The notes: generated from the sequence alone by a model not told the origin. A DNA stretch of 64,000 bases from an uncultured Faecalibacterium sp. (GCA_937907025.1 CALESJ010000027.1:62001-126000), one strand, 5' to 3'. Positions 32,378 to 41,408 are shown, numbered from the stretch's first letter. Numbers and translations: made by a program.

Positions 32378-33544
32378 TCAAAACAGCAGCCCGGCCAGAC
32401 GGCGGGCACTTTCGGCCCAGGAATACTTTGCCAGCAGCTCCGACGGGGCAGCGGTGGGCGGCGTGACGTTCGTCACATCGCCCTCATTGGTGGAAAGGTC
32501 GATATATCCCGCGCAAGGGCCATACACTTCCCGCATACAGGGCGTATCGCTGACCAGCACCCGGGGCGCACCGCAGGCCACCGCTTCCAGCGGCGGAATG
32601 CCGAAGCCTTCATACAGAGTCGGGAACAGGAATGCCTTGCAGTTGGCCATCAGCGTTTTAGCTTCGCCGTCGGTGACGTATCCCAGATAGACCACGTTGG
32701 GCAGATCGGCCAGACCCAGGGAGGCCGCCTGTTTTTCCAGGCTGCCGCCGCCCGCAATGGCAAACACTTCATCGGGAGCATTTTTGGCGGCCCGCAGCAC
32801 CCAGGGGAAATTCTTGTTCTTGAGCAGATTGGCCATGGAGAAATAATATTGTCCCGGTTTCAGGGCCGGCCATTTGCCTTTGCCCGCAAACACATCCGGG
32901 TCCGCCGCAACCCGCTGCATATGCTGCCAGGCATTGCCGATCACGGTAATGCGCGCCGGATTCACTTTATAATACTTGACGATTTCATTTTTGGAAAATT
33001 CCGAAACCGTAACAATCCCGCACGCCTGATGTGCCATTGCCCGGTACTGCAGGCGGTGCCAGGCCGCCGAGGCCCTGCCGCGGGGGTCCTGATAGAAATC
33101 CGGCCGGGCGCGGTAGCACACATCGTGCCAGACAGCAATTCCCGCATTGCGGCGGGCATACAGGGGGATCACATTGCACATACACAGCCATCGGCGGCCG
33201 GAAACCGCCAGATACCGGGGGTAATCCCGCTGTTCCCACAAGGCGCTCGGTTTGCCGTAGGCCACAACTTTCAAATTATCGTATGCAGGCATAGGTGCGC
33301 CCTCCGGCACCACCACTTCCAGCGCACCGGGTGAGGCAATTTTATCCAGCTCGGCCAGGATCTCGGTGGCATAGCGCTGGATACCGGAAAGCCGTTGGGT
33401 AAAAAACCAGCCGTCCACCGCATACAGCGGCTTGGCTGCCGGTCTGGTGCCGCAGTCGCGCACCTGCCAGGGCCGTGTGCATTCGCCGCAGGTCCCGGCC
33501 AGAGAATTCTGGGCAGGTTTGGCGGTAATATCCTCTTTTTGCAT
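32378..33544 (-). CDS. Family 4 glycosyltransferase
   Basis: 388-aa GT-B fold enzyme of the GT4 type. The N-terminal domain begins after a 40-residue Cys-containing leader (CGEC, RDC), with LYAVDGWFFTQRLSGIQRYA. The donor domain has SMANLLKNKNFPWVLRA and the GT4 signature LYEGFGIPPLEAVACG, whose two glutamates bind the nucleotide sugar. Mannosyl or glucosyl transfer to a surface glycan is likely, but the acceptor is unknown. AGGAGGACC precedes the ATG. It starts 28 bp after the GH3 gene, which suggests an operon. Confidence 0.88.
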   Translation of the reverse strand: MQKEDITAKPAQNSLAGTCGECTRPWQVRDCGTRPAAKPLYAVDGWFFTQRLSGIQRYATEILAELDKIASPGALEVVVPEGAPMPAYDNLKVVAYGKPSALWEQRDYPRYLAVSGRRWLCMCNVIPLYARRNAGIAVWHDVCYRARPDFYQDPRGRASAAWHRLQYRAMAHQACGIVTVSEFSKNEIVKYYKVNPARITVIGNAWQHMQRVAADPDVFAGKGKWPALKPGQYYFSMANLLKNKNFPWVLRAAKNAPDEVFAIAGGGSLEKQAASLGLADLPNVVYLGYVTDGEAKTLMANCKAFLFPTLYEGFGIPPLEAVACGAPRVLVSDTPCMREVYGPCAGYIDLSTNEGDVTNVTPPTAAPSELLAKYSWAESARRLAGLLF

Positions 33545-33572
33545 CCAAGGTCCTCCTGTTCGGGGAAGAAAT

Positions 33573-34784
33573 TCATTCCATCAATCCGGCCTGCTGCTTG
33601 AGGGCCAGAATACGTTCTACACTCTCATCAATCCGGGACTCGCTCAGCCGCCCGTCTTCCACGGCAGCCAGTACCTCTTCATACGCCTGCGGCAATCCGG
33701 CCGGCATGAGCAGCAGATCAGCCCCCGCCTGCAGTGCCTTCACAGCCGCATCGCCGGGCGTGTATGCCGCCGTAACAGCGCCCATAGACAGGGAATCCGT
33801 CACAACCACACCGGAAAATCCCAGCTCCCCGCGCAACACATCGGTGATCAGGGTGTGTGAGAAAGTTGCCGGCAATCCGGCCTCCTCCCCTGTCACAGCG
33901 CAGGGTGCAGTGATGTGACCTGCCATAACCATAGGCGCACCGGCCTGTATTCCCGCCTGAAACGGCAGAAACTCACAGCTGCGCAGTTCATCCATGGTTT
34001 TTTCGGTATAGGCAGCCCCGTCATGGCTGTCCTGGGCTGTATCCCCATGGCCGGGGAAATGCTTGAGACAGCACAGCACGCCTGCCTGTTCGAATCCTTC
34101 GACGGCCGCTGCCACACAATCGGCTGCAGTCTGCGGATCTGCGGAGAAAGCCCGTTCCCCGATGACCGGATTGTCCGGATTGGTATTCACATCCGCCACC
34201 GGGGCAAAATCCAGAGTAATGCCGTACTCCGACAGATAGGTGCCGATGGTCAGCGCCATCTCTTTTACCGCCTCCGGACCTTCCGCCCCCACCGCTGCGG
34301 CGCTTTCATACTGCGGCAGTGCCAGGGCCGGACTGTTGGCCAGGCGGGCGACGGTTCCGCCCTCTTCATCCACACCAACGAGAAGTGGAACAACCGACGC
34401 TTGCTGCAGCTGTTCGATCAGGGAGCGCAGCTGCGCTTCCTCGGTGATATTTTTGCCGAACAGAACCACGCCGCCCACCGGGTATTGCCGGAGGACTTCC
34501 CGCATGGAATCCGTGACCTCCGTCACCCCGGCGGCATCGGCATCATCAATGGTTTCCTGGGACAGTGACAGGTCCAGCGCATCCGGCCGGACGAGAAACA
34601 GCTGCCCCACCTTCTCCCGCAGAGTCATCCGGGAAAGCGGGTCTTCTGCCGGGGTCGCGGCGGGAGCGACCGTTGCCGGCTCCGGCGTGTTGCCGGCATT
34701 TTCTGCCGGAACCGTTCCACAGCTGCCAAGCAGCGCCACAAGCAGCAGTCCCACCAACAGGCGACGCGCACTTCGTTTATGCAC
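33573..34784 (-). CDS. Family 3 glycoside hydrolase lipoprotein (beta-N-acetylhexosaminidase type)
   Basis: 403 aa. The N-terminus is a lipoprotein signal: KRSARR, then a Leu/Val-rich segment and the lipobox LLGSC (Cys near residue 21). The GH3 barrel follows a Pro/Ala/Thr linker: VDEEGGTVARL, CCLKHFPGHGDTAQD and the nucleophile motif VVTDSLSMGAV. The HFPGHGDT His-Asp pair is the NagZ-type signature, so it likely trims beta-GlcNAc from peptidoglycan fragments. It starts at GTG 34784 with GAGGGGG upstream; an ATG close by is out of frame. Confidence 0.9.
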   Translation of the reverse strand: MHKRSARRLLVGLLLVALLGSCGTVPAENAGNTPEPATVAPAATPAEDPLSRMTLREKVGQLFLVRPDALDLSLSQETIDDADAAGVTEVTDSMREVLRQYPVGGVVLFGKNITEEAQLRSLIEQLQQASVVPLLVGVDEEGGTVARLANSPALALPQYESAAAVGAEGPEAVKEMALTIGTYLSEYGITLDFAPVADVNTNPDNPVIGERAFSADPQTAADCVAAAVEGFEQAGVLCCLKHFPGHGDTAQDSHDGAAYTEKTMDELRSCEFLPFQAGIQAGAPMVMAGHITAPCAVTGEEAGLPATFSHTLITDVLRGELGFSGVVVTDSLSMGAVTAAYTPGDAAVKALQAGADLLLMPAGLPQAYEEVLAAVEDGRLSESRIDESVERILALKQQAGLME

Positions 34785-34873
34785 CCGCTCATCCCCCCTC
34801 GGCGGCCGGAGCCGCAATCTGCCTGTATTATACCACGGGCTGCCGAAAAAGAAAATGCCGCCAAAAGCGCAAA

Positions 34874-34904
34874 CCGGCACAGCCCCCACCGGGGACTGTG
34901 CCGG
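34874..34904 (-). terminator. Probable terminator after the Crp/Fnr gene
   Basis: CCGGCACAG and CTGTGCCGG with GC-rich inner arms form a strong stem, but the T tract that follows on the minus strand is short (TTTGCGCTTTT). Confidence 0.55.
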
Positions 34905-34922
34905 AACAGTTTTCTCAATCGG

Positions 34923-35519
34923 TCAGGCTTCCTGCCATTCGGCATCCCGGGATTTGCGCAGCGCACTCTTCATGCGGCTGAGTGTTTCGGGCGTCATATT
35001 CAGGAAGCTGGCAATATGCCGATTGTTTACATCAAAAATCAGGCCCGGATATTCCTCCAGGAACCATTCAAACCGCTGCCTGGCCGGCAGACCGCACATG
35101 ACATGCCGGGTATGGTTGTGCAAGCGCATGGCATCCGTCAAAAAACGGGCATACAGATTTGCCAGCTCTTCATGTTCCCGTACCAGGCGCATGGTTTCCT
35201 GCAAGGGCAGCACCACAAAATCACAGTCGGTCAAGGCCACCAGATTTTCCGGCGAAGGTTCATCCAGCGAGCAGGGCGGCATTGTGGGCGTACCGCACCG
35301 GAAGCAGAAACAATCCGTATGATCTCCGCCATCCATATCCACAAAATAGCCGCGCGCCACATCACTGAGCAGCAAAAACACCTGTGTCTGCACTTCACCA
35401 GTCCGCAAAAACACCGTTCCGCGCTCGATGTGGCAAACCTCCGCCAGATTTGCCAGTTCATCCAGCAGTTCCCGGTCTGACAAGCCGTAAACCCGGGTAA
35501 ACAATTCCATCGCTTCCAT
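34923..35519 (-). CDS. Crp/Fnr-family transcriptional regulator
   Basis: 198 aa. An N-terminal cyclic-nucleotide-binding-like beta-roll (residues 25-120, RGTVFLRTGEVQTQVFLLLSD) is followed by a helical linker. The C-terminal winged helix has NRHIASFLNMTPETLSRM, the Crp-type recognition helix. The FNR iron-sulfur cysteine pattern is absent, although CFCFRCG occurs in the barrel. The effector is unknown. It is divergent from the sensor kinase and upstream of the GH3 and GT4 genes on the same strand. Confidence 0.88.
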   Translation of the reverse strand: MEAMELFTRVYGLSDRELLDELANLAEVCHIERGTVFLRTGEVQTQVFLLLSDVARGYFVDMDGGDHTDCFCFRCGTPTMPPCSLDEPSPENLVALTDCDFVVLPLQETMRLVREHEELANLYARFLTDAMRLHNHTRHVMCGLPARQRFEWFLEEYPGLIFDVNNRHIASFLNMTPETLSRMKSALRKSRDAEWQEA

Positions 35520-35735
35520 ATAGCAACTCCAGATCCCTTTCCCATCACCGCAGAGTCAAGTCCGTTCCCACTCTGTGGATGCTTCGGTCATTTTTCCCCG
35601 TTCAGGGGCCGCGGGGAGAACAGCCGATACTTGTTATTTTACATCATACCGCTTTGCGTATTCTCGTGTCAAGAATCGTCCGCATTTTTGCTGTGCCGCG
35701 CTGCTGCAAAATTTGTTTTTCCCGATCTCTGCGCC

Positions 35736-35764
35736 TTGCTCTGCCGGTTTTCATCCTTTATAAT
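35736..35764 (+). promoter_or_regulatory. Promoter of the hybrid sensor kinase
   Basis: -35 TTGCTC (35736-35741), 17-bp spacer, -10 TATAAT (35759-35764). The gene-free stretch 35520-35841 holds nothing else that I can support. Confidence 0.75.
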
Positions 35765-35841
35765 GAAGAAAATCAAGAAAAATACCCGTCCCGTGTTTTT
35801 GCATGGGATTTCCCGGCAAACATAGAGAAAGGTCACCCACC

Positions 35842-37611
35842 ATGAAGGAATACAAGGCCAAAAAGCACAACAGTTTCCGACGGGTTCTGAGCAATATGCG
35901 TCTGAGTCTGCTCGCCTTTGCCGTGCTGGTTTGTCTGGCACTTTTTGGAGTGCTGATGATCCGGCGCTCGCTTTTGCAGAATGCACAGGAAACCGGTTCC
36001 GCATTGGCGCGAAGCTATGCCGAGGAGGCACGCAGCAACTTGACCGTATACCAGACGCTGCTCAGCTACGGCACAGCCTTCCTGCAAGACCGACTGAACC
36101 AGGGCTACACTACCGAAGCACTGTACAACTCGGCAAAAATGTACTTTGACCGGGTCACTGGCGTGTTGGGCGAAGGCGTTGTCACGCCTTTTCTGCTGGT
36201 CGGTGACGAAATGTTCACCGCCTCCGGCCGGGAGCCGACCGACATTGACCCCGACTACGATGTCACAACTCGGGACTGGTACCGCATGGCCATGGAAGCC
36301 AACGGCAAGGTAGTGGTCACCGGGCTGTACACCGATATCGTGACGGCAGACCCGGTCATCTCCGTAGTACAGGCCTTTGATGACGGCAACGTCATTCTCG
36401 GGTTTGACATCTTCACCGAAAACTTTCATTTTCAGGCGGACCTGCTGGATCTGGCGCATGCGGACTCCTTCTTTTTGTGTGATTCCTCCGGTGCAGTCCT
36501 GTACGCCAGAACCGGCCTGTCCTTAAGCGATGCGGATCTGCGGGAATACTGCAACAGCCTGCTCGACCAGATAGCCGCCGGCACGCTGGACGGGTACGCC
36601 GACCACATCACCGATCTGGACGGCAACCGCCGGGGCGTCTATTACAGCCAGATGGACAACGGCTGGTACTCCATCGTCACCATGCCGTATGAAAGCATTC
36701 TGGGAGATCTGCGGCCCTTCGGCAGTGTCCTGGGCCTGATTCTGGCAATTTCGCTGCTGGTTCTGGCGGTTACAGTCTGGCGAGAGAAAAAGTACCACGA
36801 CCGAATCGACCGTGCCGATGAAACCGTACATGTGCTGGGGAATTCTTACTATGCCCTGTACCGCATAGACTATGCCCTGTACCGCATAGACTGCGCCGCC
36901 GGCACCTATGAAATGATCAAAAGCGCCCCGCCCGTGCAGGAAAAACTGCCCAAGAAAGGCAGCTATGATGCCCTGATAAAAATCATCGGTGAAGTGATCG
37001 AACCAGGGGCTTATGCCGAGTTTGCCCAGAGTTTCTCACTGGACAGCATCCGGCGACTGATACGCGACCGTATTCCGGATTTCGGCGGAGATTTTCAGCG
37101 CCGTTTCGGGGAGGAATACCGCTGGGTGAACGTGCGCGTCCTGTTTGATGAAACCCTGGCCCCTCAGGAAGTGGTCCTGTGCTTCCGGGAGATCGGGCAG
37201 GAAAAGCAGCGCCAGATGGAAGAACGCCGGGTGCTGGAAGATGCCCTGGAACTGGCCCATCGCAATGAAACCGCCAAACAAAGTTTCTTTAGCAGCATGT
37301 CCCACGATATGCGCACCCCGCTCAACGCCATTGTGGGATTGAGTGAACTGGCCGCCGGTTATGATGATGCGCCGCGGCTGAAAGAATATCTGCGCAAGAT
37401 CAACACAGCCAGCCGGCAGCTGCTGAGTCTGATCAACGACATTCTGGACATGTCCCGCATGGAACAGGGCAAGGTCATGCTGAACAACCGGGAATTTGAT
37501 CTGCGGGCCTGCGTGGATGATTGTCTGGAAACGTTCCGGTTCCAGGCCCAGGCCCACAGAAAAACACTGGATGTGAAAGCTCGACCTGGAAAACACCCAT
37601 CTGTTGGGTGA
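35842..37611 (+). pseudogene. Hybrid sensor histidine kinase, N-terminal part (sensor and HisKA), frameshifted
   Basis: This frame carries 589 residues. A membrane segment (about 20-40) is followed by an extracellular dCache-like sensor (about 45-300, YDVTTRDWYRMAM) and a second membrane segment (about 300-318). A PAS-like region and the phospho-acceptor H-box SHDMRTPLNAIVG (about 490) follow. The frame then runs into a stop at 37609-37611. The expected sequence (KLDLENTHLLGDPARI) continues in the +1 frame, as if one base near 37576-37579 were extra. A 21-bp tandem repeat lies at 36850-36891. AAAGG precedes the ATG by 11 bases. Confidence 0.85.
36850..36891 (+). repeat. 21-bp perfect tandem duplication inside the kinase gene
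   Basis: Two adjacent identical 21-bp units (36850-36870 and 36871-36891) encode YALYRID twice in a row just after the second membrane segment. The duplication keeps the frame. Confidence 0.95.
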
Positions 37612-38455
37612 CCCGGCCCGCATCAACCAGATTCTGAACAATCTGCTTTCCAATGCTTTCAAATTCACCCCTGAGGGAGGCACGATCCGTCTGTCTGTTA
37701 CCCAGATCGACAAGGGCGATTTTGCCAAGTACAAAATCGTGGTGGCGGACACCGGTATCGGCATGTCGGCAGATTTTCTGCCCCATCTGTTTGAGCCGTA
37801 CAGCCGCGAAATGCGCTTTACCGCCAAACAGAGCATCGGTACCGGACTTGGCATGTCCATCACCAAAAATCTGGTCAGCCAGATGAACGGCGAGATGCAT
37901 GTGGAAAGTGAACAGGGCAAGGGCACCACGTTCACCCTGGTACTTCCCTTCGCAGTCGTTGCCGGGCAGGAGGCAGAGGCTGCCTCCCCCACGCCCGAGT
38001 GTTACCATCTGGATGGGCGGCATGTTCTGCTGGCGGAAGACAACGAAGTCAACATGGAAATCACCACCGAACTGCTGCAGATGAACGGTGCAGTGGTAAC
38101 CCAGGCCTGGAACGGCCGGGAGGCACTGGAACAGTTTGAAAAGAGCAAAACGTTCTATTTCGATGCGATCCTGCTGGATATGCAGATGCCGGAAATGGAC
38201 GGCTGCGAGGCGGCCCGGCGCATCCGGGCTCTTCCCCGCCCCGACGCCCCGGTGGTTCCCATTATCGCCGTCACTGCCAACGCCTTTGCCGAAGACATTG
38301 CCGCCACGGCAGCCGCCGGCATGAACGCTCATGTTTCCAAGCCCATCGATTTCGGCCTGCTGTGCCGGACGCTGGGCCGCCTGACATCCGACTCGGACGG
38401 GCTCACCGCCGAGCAACCCTCACAGGGCGATCTTTCCGCTCCGCAAACCACCTGA
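37604..38455 (+). pseudogene. Hybrid sensor histidine kinase, C-terminal part (HATPase and receiver)
   Basis: Continuation of the kinase in the next frame. HATPase motifs: N-box NQILNNLLSNAFKF, G1 VADTGIGM, and G2 GTGLGMSI. A receiver domain follows (from about 38025), with LLAEDNEVN, the phospho-accepting Asp in ILLDMQMPEMDG, and a Lys in HVSKPI. No ribosome-binding site precedes the first in-frame start. The halves together give about 870 residues, a normal length for a hybrid kinase with cache sensor. A sequencing or assembly error is the simplest alternative to a true null allele. Confidence 0.85.
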
Positions 38456-38460
38456 ACATA

Positions 38461-38516
38461 AAAAAAGACCCGCCCGGGCGAAGCAGCAGCTTCCTCCGGG
38501 CGGGCTTATTATTTTT
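38461..38516. terminator. Bidirectional terminator between the kinase and CDF genes
   Basis: CCCGCCCGG and CCGGGCGGG (38469-38504) with T-rich tracts on both strands. It serves both convergent genes. Confidence 0.88.
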
Positions 38517-39440
38517 TCAGCCTTCTTCCACGGCAGGCTGCACCGCCGGGTTCAGGTGAATCATCACATGTTTGATATCCGGGAACCGTTTTTCCATCTC
38601 GGTATGCACCCGTTCGGCCACATCATGGGCATCCTGCAGCGTCTTGCGGCCGTCCACTTCGATTTCCAGGTCCACATAGACCTTGTTGCCGAACATGCGG
38701 GAGTGCAGCGTATCCACGCATACCACATCTTTCTGGGCGCTGACGAAATTGCTCAGTTCCTTCTCATATTGCTCCCCGCAGGAGGTATCCAGCATCTTGA
38801 CAACAGCATCTTTCAGAATGTCGTAAGCCACCTTGACGATGAACAGGCAGATCACCACGCTGGCCACCGAATCCAGGACCGGAAAGCCCAGCATGGCGCC
38901 GCCGATACCGATGAGCGAGCCGATGGAGGAAAAGGCATCCGAACGGTGGTGCCAGGCGTCCGCCATAAATGCTGCCGAGTTGATCTGCTTGGCATAGTAG
39001 CGGGTATACCAGTACATGGCCTCCTTGGTGACGATGGACACAATGGCGGCAATCAGGGCAATGACCCCCGGCACCGCCAGCGTTTCATACTGGCCGGAGA
39101 AGATCTTTTCCAGGCCCACACGTCCCACGCCGATACCGGTCCCCATCAGGACGACACCCAGAATCAGGGACGCCACGCATTCCAGGCGTTCGTGCCCGTA
39201 CGGGTGTGCCGCATCGGCGGCTCGGCGGGAAACTTTGACCCCGATCCAGGCGATCAGGGTGGTGAGCACATCCGAAAAAGAATGGATGGCATCGGAGATC
39301 ATGGCCCCGGAATGTCCCCAGATACCGGCCAGCAATTTGAAGCCGGATAGGATGGCATTGCCGATGACACTGACCAGAGAAAGCCGACGGATCACGGCAT
39401 TCTCATCGAGGGGTTGGCGGGCGGTTGTGCGGATTGACAT
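38517..39440 (-). CDS. Cation diffusion facilitator (CDF) metal exporter, probably Ni/Co
   Basis: 307-aa proton-coupled metal exporter with six membrane segments (about 15-215) and a cytoplasmic C-terminal domain (about 215-300). The transport site pairs are SDAIHSFSD in segment 2 and ADAWHHRSD in segment 5. HPYGHERLE is in the loop. CDF proteins export Zn, Mn, Fe, Co or Ni. The NiCo riboswitch directly upstream makes nickel/cobalt the best guess. AGGAGG lies 8 bases before the ATG. Monocistronic from the promoter at 39706-39734. Confidence 0.92.
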   Translation of the reverse strand: MSIRTTARQPLDENAVIRRLSLVSVIGNAILSGFKLLAGIWGHSGAMISDAIHSFSDVLTTLIAWIGVKVSRRAADAAHPYGHERLECVASLILGVVLMGTGIGVGRVGLEKIFSGQYETLAVPGVIALIAAIVSIVTKEAMYWYTRYYAKQINSAAFMADAWHHRSDAFSSIGSLIGIGGAMLGFPVLDSVASVVICLFIVKVAYDILKDAVVKMLDTSCGEQYEKELSNFVSAQKDVVCVDTLHSRMFGNKVYVDLEIEVDGRKTLQDAHDVAERVHTEMEKRFPDIKHVMIHLNPAVQPAVEEG

Positions 39441-39530
39441 AAAAGAAGCCTCCTGTTCGGGCCGCTGAGCGCGGCCGTGATGTTTTCTCTTATGTACACC
39501 TCATTGAGATACGGTTCCACCAGGGTATAG

Positions 39531-39570
39531 AAAAAAGCACCTGTGGAACATACAACTGTCCCACAGATGC
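39531..39570 (-). terminator. Leader terminator of the NiCo riboswitch
   Basis: On the minus strand GCATCTGTGG pairs with CCACAGGTGC, followed by TTTTTT. The 5' arm is also part of the riboswitch aptamer (CATCTGTGGGACAG), so the two structures exclude each other: metal binding should free transcription of the exporter. Confidence 0.88.
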
Positions 39571-39644
39571 TTGTGTTCACATCTGCTGCCGCTGGTGCGG
39601 CCCGGCCCCATGCCCCGCCAAGGGGGTGCATCGCCTGCTCAGTT
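39554..39644 (-). promoter_or_regulatory. NiCo (czcD-type) riboswitch aptamer
   Basis: The minus-strand leader carries the conserved blocks of the NiCo family in order: AACTGAGCAGGCGATGC, GGGGCCGGGCCGC, GCGGCAGCAGATG, then CATCTGTGGGACAGTT. Paired elements are visible: AACTG with CAGTT closes the junction, CCGC with GCGG, and CAGATG with CATCTG. From memory these blocks match the crystallised NiCo riboswitch almost word for word. The family senses Co and Ni and controls CDF exporters, as here. It overlaps the terminator that it controls. Confidence 0.9.
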
Positions 39645-39705
39645 TGTACTGTTGATCTCGCATCCTTTCGGTAAGGATGTAATGCAGTGCAAAGAGTTTA
39701 ACGCT

Positions 39706-39734
39706 ATAATATCATATTTTATGGTATCTGGCAA
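39706..39734 (-). promoter_or_regulatory. Promoter of the NiCo riboswitch-CDF transcript
   Basis: -35 TTGCCA (39729-39734), 17-bp spacer, -10 TATTAT (39706-39711) on the minus strand, about 60 bp before the aptamer. Confidence 0.85.
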
Positions 39735-39752
39735 GCAGAAAATTCGTTCGCC

Positions 39753-39781
39753 TTGAAAAAACACCGTCGTTGTAGTAAGAT
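39753..39781 (+). promoter_or_regulatory. Promoter of the structured leader and membrane protein gene
   Basis: -35 TTGAAA (39753-39758), 17-bp spacer, -10 TAAGAT (39776-39781). It is divergent from the riboswitch promoter; the -35 boxes lie only 18 bp apart. Confidence 0.65.
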
Positions 39782-39785
39782 ACAG

Positions 39786-39873
39786 GTAAACGGCAGCGCA
39801 TGCCCGGCCGGGCGTCCGATGTCCCGGCATGTCTGTGAGAAGATCATTGCAGCCCGGCAATGATCTTTCTTTT
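39786..39873 (+). ncRNA. Structured, terminated leader or small RNA of unknown family
   Basis: Between the promoter and the next gene lies a GC-rich stretch with a potential stem (CATGCC at about 39799 with GGCATG at about 39826). It ends in a clear intrinsic terminator: AAGATCATTGC with GCAATGATCTT (39840-39867) followed by TCTTTTTT. The transcript would be about 85-90 nt. It could be an attenuator/riboswitch for the downstream gene or a free small RNA. I do not recognise it as any known class. Confidence 0.5.
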
Positions 39874-39925
39874 TTGTTTTGCGCCGTTTCTGTACCAATG
39901 CTCATCAAACGGGAGGATGATGCCT

Positions 39926-41356
39926 GTGCACGACACTGCCTCTGTACTGCGAAAAAGATTGTTTGTTGCCACCGCCGCGGTGGTATTCTTATGGATGTTC
40001 CTGTTGAACTGCCTTACCCCGTATATTGCGGATGATTTCACCTTCGCCTATGCCTTTGACACGGGATTGCGGCTGCAAAGTCTGCCCCAGCTGCTGAAAA
40101 GTCTGGCCTACCATTATTATGAATGGAGCGGCCGGGTGGTGGTCAAGTTCTTTGCCCAGGGATTTACCATGTTCCCCAAAGTGGTGTTCAACCTTTGCAA
40201 CGCCGCCGCTTACATCGGTCTGGCACTGGTCATCTATCGCCTGGCCCGCGGCCGCCGCACCGGCCGGTACGACCTGGTAACGCTGGCCCTGATCCTGGCC
40301 GCCATGTGGGAGATCAGTCCGGCATTCGGGCAGACCAACCTGTGGATGTGCGGCGCCTGCAACTATCTGTGGGCAAGCCTGGGTTGTCTGGCGTTCCTGT
40401 TGCCCTGGCGCTACTATCTGCAGAAACCGTTTGCCGGCTGGCGATGGACCGTTGGCATGGCTCTGGCCGGACTGCTGGCCGGCTGGCTGAGCGAGAACAC
40501 CAGCGCCGGCATGCTGGTCTGCCTGGTCCTGTGCCTGGCGTTTCTGCTGGTCCGCCGTCGCAAAGTTCCGGCCTGGATGTGGTCTGGCTTTGCCGGGTCG
40601 ATCGTGGGGTTCCTGATTCTGATCACGGCGCGGGGCAATTACAATCGCGCCTCTGTATATGGTGACTACGATTCCTTCCTGACGCGGTATGCCGTACGGT
40701 TCTTTAACTGTCTGAACATGCTGAAGGACTATGCCCTGCCGTTGCTGTTCGTGTTTCTCATTTTGTTTGTGTTGTTGTGGTTCCAATGCCACACAGACAA
40801 AACCGGGTACCTGGCGCTGGTATGGCCGATGATTCTGCTGCTGGGCGGTCTGGCTGCCAACTTTGCCATGATCCTGAGCCCTGACTATTACGAGCGCTCC
40901 ACCCATGGCCCCTTTACCCTGTTGACCGCTGCCTGTGCGGCCTGTGCCGTGCAGCTGGGCGGGCGGACGCTGCGCAAGGTTCTGACCTGCGGGGCAGCCT
41001 GTGCATGCCTTGTCTGCGCTTTTCATGCAGCCGAGGCCGGCTACGACATTGCCAGCTATTATGTAATGTACCAGACCCGGGATGCCCTGCTGCGCGCCGA
41101 CGCCGCCGCCCTGGGCGACAATGCCTCCAGTGCCGAACTGGTCAGCTATGCTATCGAACCGTACACACACTGGTGTGCCGCTTACGGTTTGCCCGATATC
41201 CGGGAGGACAGCGGCGATTCCATCGGCCTGTGCCGCGCCCGCTGGTATGGTGTGGGCGGCATTACCGCCACCGAGGCCCGCACCTATCCCTTCCCCGGAC
41301 ACATGAACGAAGCCTATGCCGCCGGCGAAGCCGCTGCGGAAGAAACCGCCAATTAA
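39926..41356 (+). CDS. Polytopic membrane protein, DUF6056-like (possible glycan-related)
   Basis: About 476 aa with around ten hydrophobic segments. The first periplasmic loop has YIADDFTFAYAFDTG followed by YYEWSGRVVVKFFAQG. An acidic pair in that loop plus WSGR is typical of DUF6056/GtrII-type proteins linked to surface polysaccharide modification. This is inferred from general features only. The C-terminal region (about 400-476) is soluble. Start: GTG 39926 is 9 bases after GGGAGG; ATG 39917 and 39920 are also in frame but very close to that site. It is preceded by the terminated leader. Confidence 0.75.
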   Translation: MHDTASVLRKRLFVATAAVVFLWMFLLNCLTPYIADDFTFAYAFDTGLRLQSLPQLLKSLAYHYYEWSGRVVVKFFAQGFTMFPKVVFNLCNAAAYIGLALVIYRLARGRRTGRYDLVTLALILAAMWEISPAFGQTNLWMCGACNYLWASLGCLAFLLPWRYYLQKPFAGWRWTVGMALAGLLAGWLSENTSAGMLVCLVLCLAFLLVRRRKVPAWMWSGFAGSIVGFLILITARGNYNRASVYGDYDSFLTRYAVRFFNCLNMLKDYALPLLFVFLILFVLLWFQCHTDKTGYLALVWPMILLLGGLAANFAMILSPDYYERSTHGPFTLLTAACAACAVQLGGRTLRKVLTCGAACACLVCAFHAAEAGYDIASYYVMYQTRDALLRADAAALGDNASSAELVSYAIEPYTHWCAAYGLPDIREDSGDSIGLCRARWYGVGGITATEARTYPFPGHMNEAYAAGEAAAEETAN

Positions 41357-41365
41357 AAAGCAATT

Positions 41366-41408
41366 GCCCCCGGAAACCGCACAAAAACGGTTCCGGGGGG
41401 CGTTTTAT
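41366..41408 (+). terminator. Intrinsic terminator after the DUF6056-like gene
   Basis: GCCCCCGGAAACCG and CGGTTCCGGGGGGC form the stem, followed by GTTTTATT. Confidence 0.88.

Noticed and set aside
37570..37611. Programmed +1 frameshifting in the kinase
   Set aside because: No slippery codon-stop arrangement or stimulatory structure is seen at the break, and the first frame runs on for 10 codons past it.
39392..39631. 79-codon minus-strand frame across the CDF leader
   Set aside because: It overlaps both the NiCo aptamer and the CDF start; the RNA structure explains the sequence better.
39531..39660. yybP-ykoY (Mn) riboswitch for the CDF leader
   Set aside because: The conserved blocks match the NiCo family, not the Mn family.
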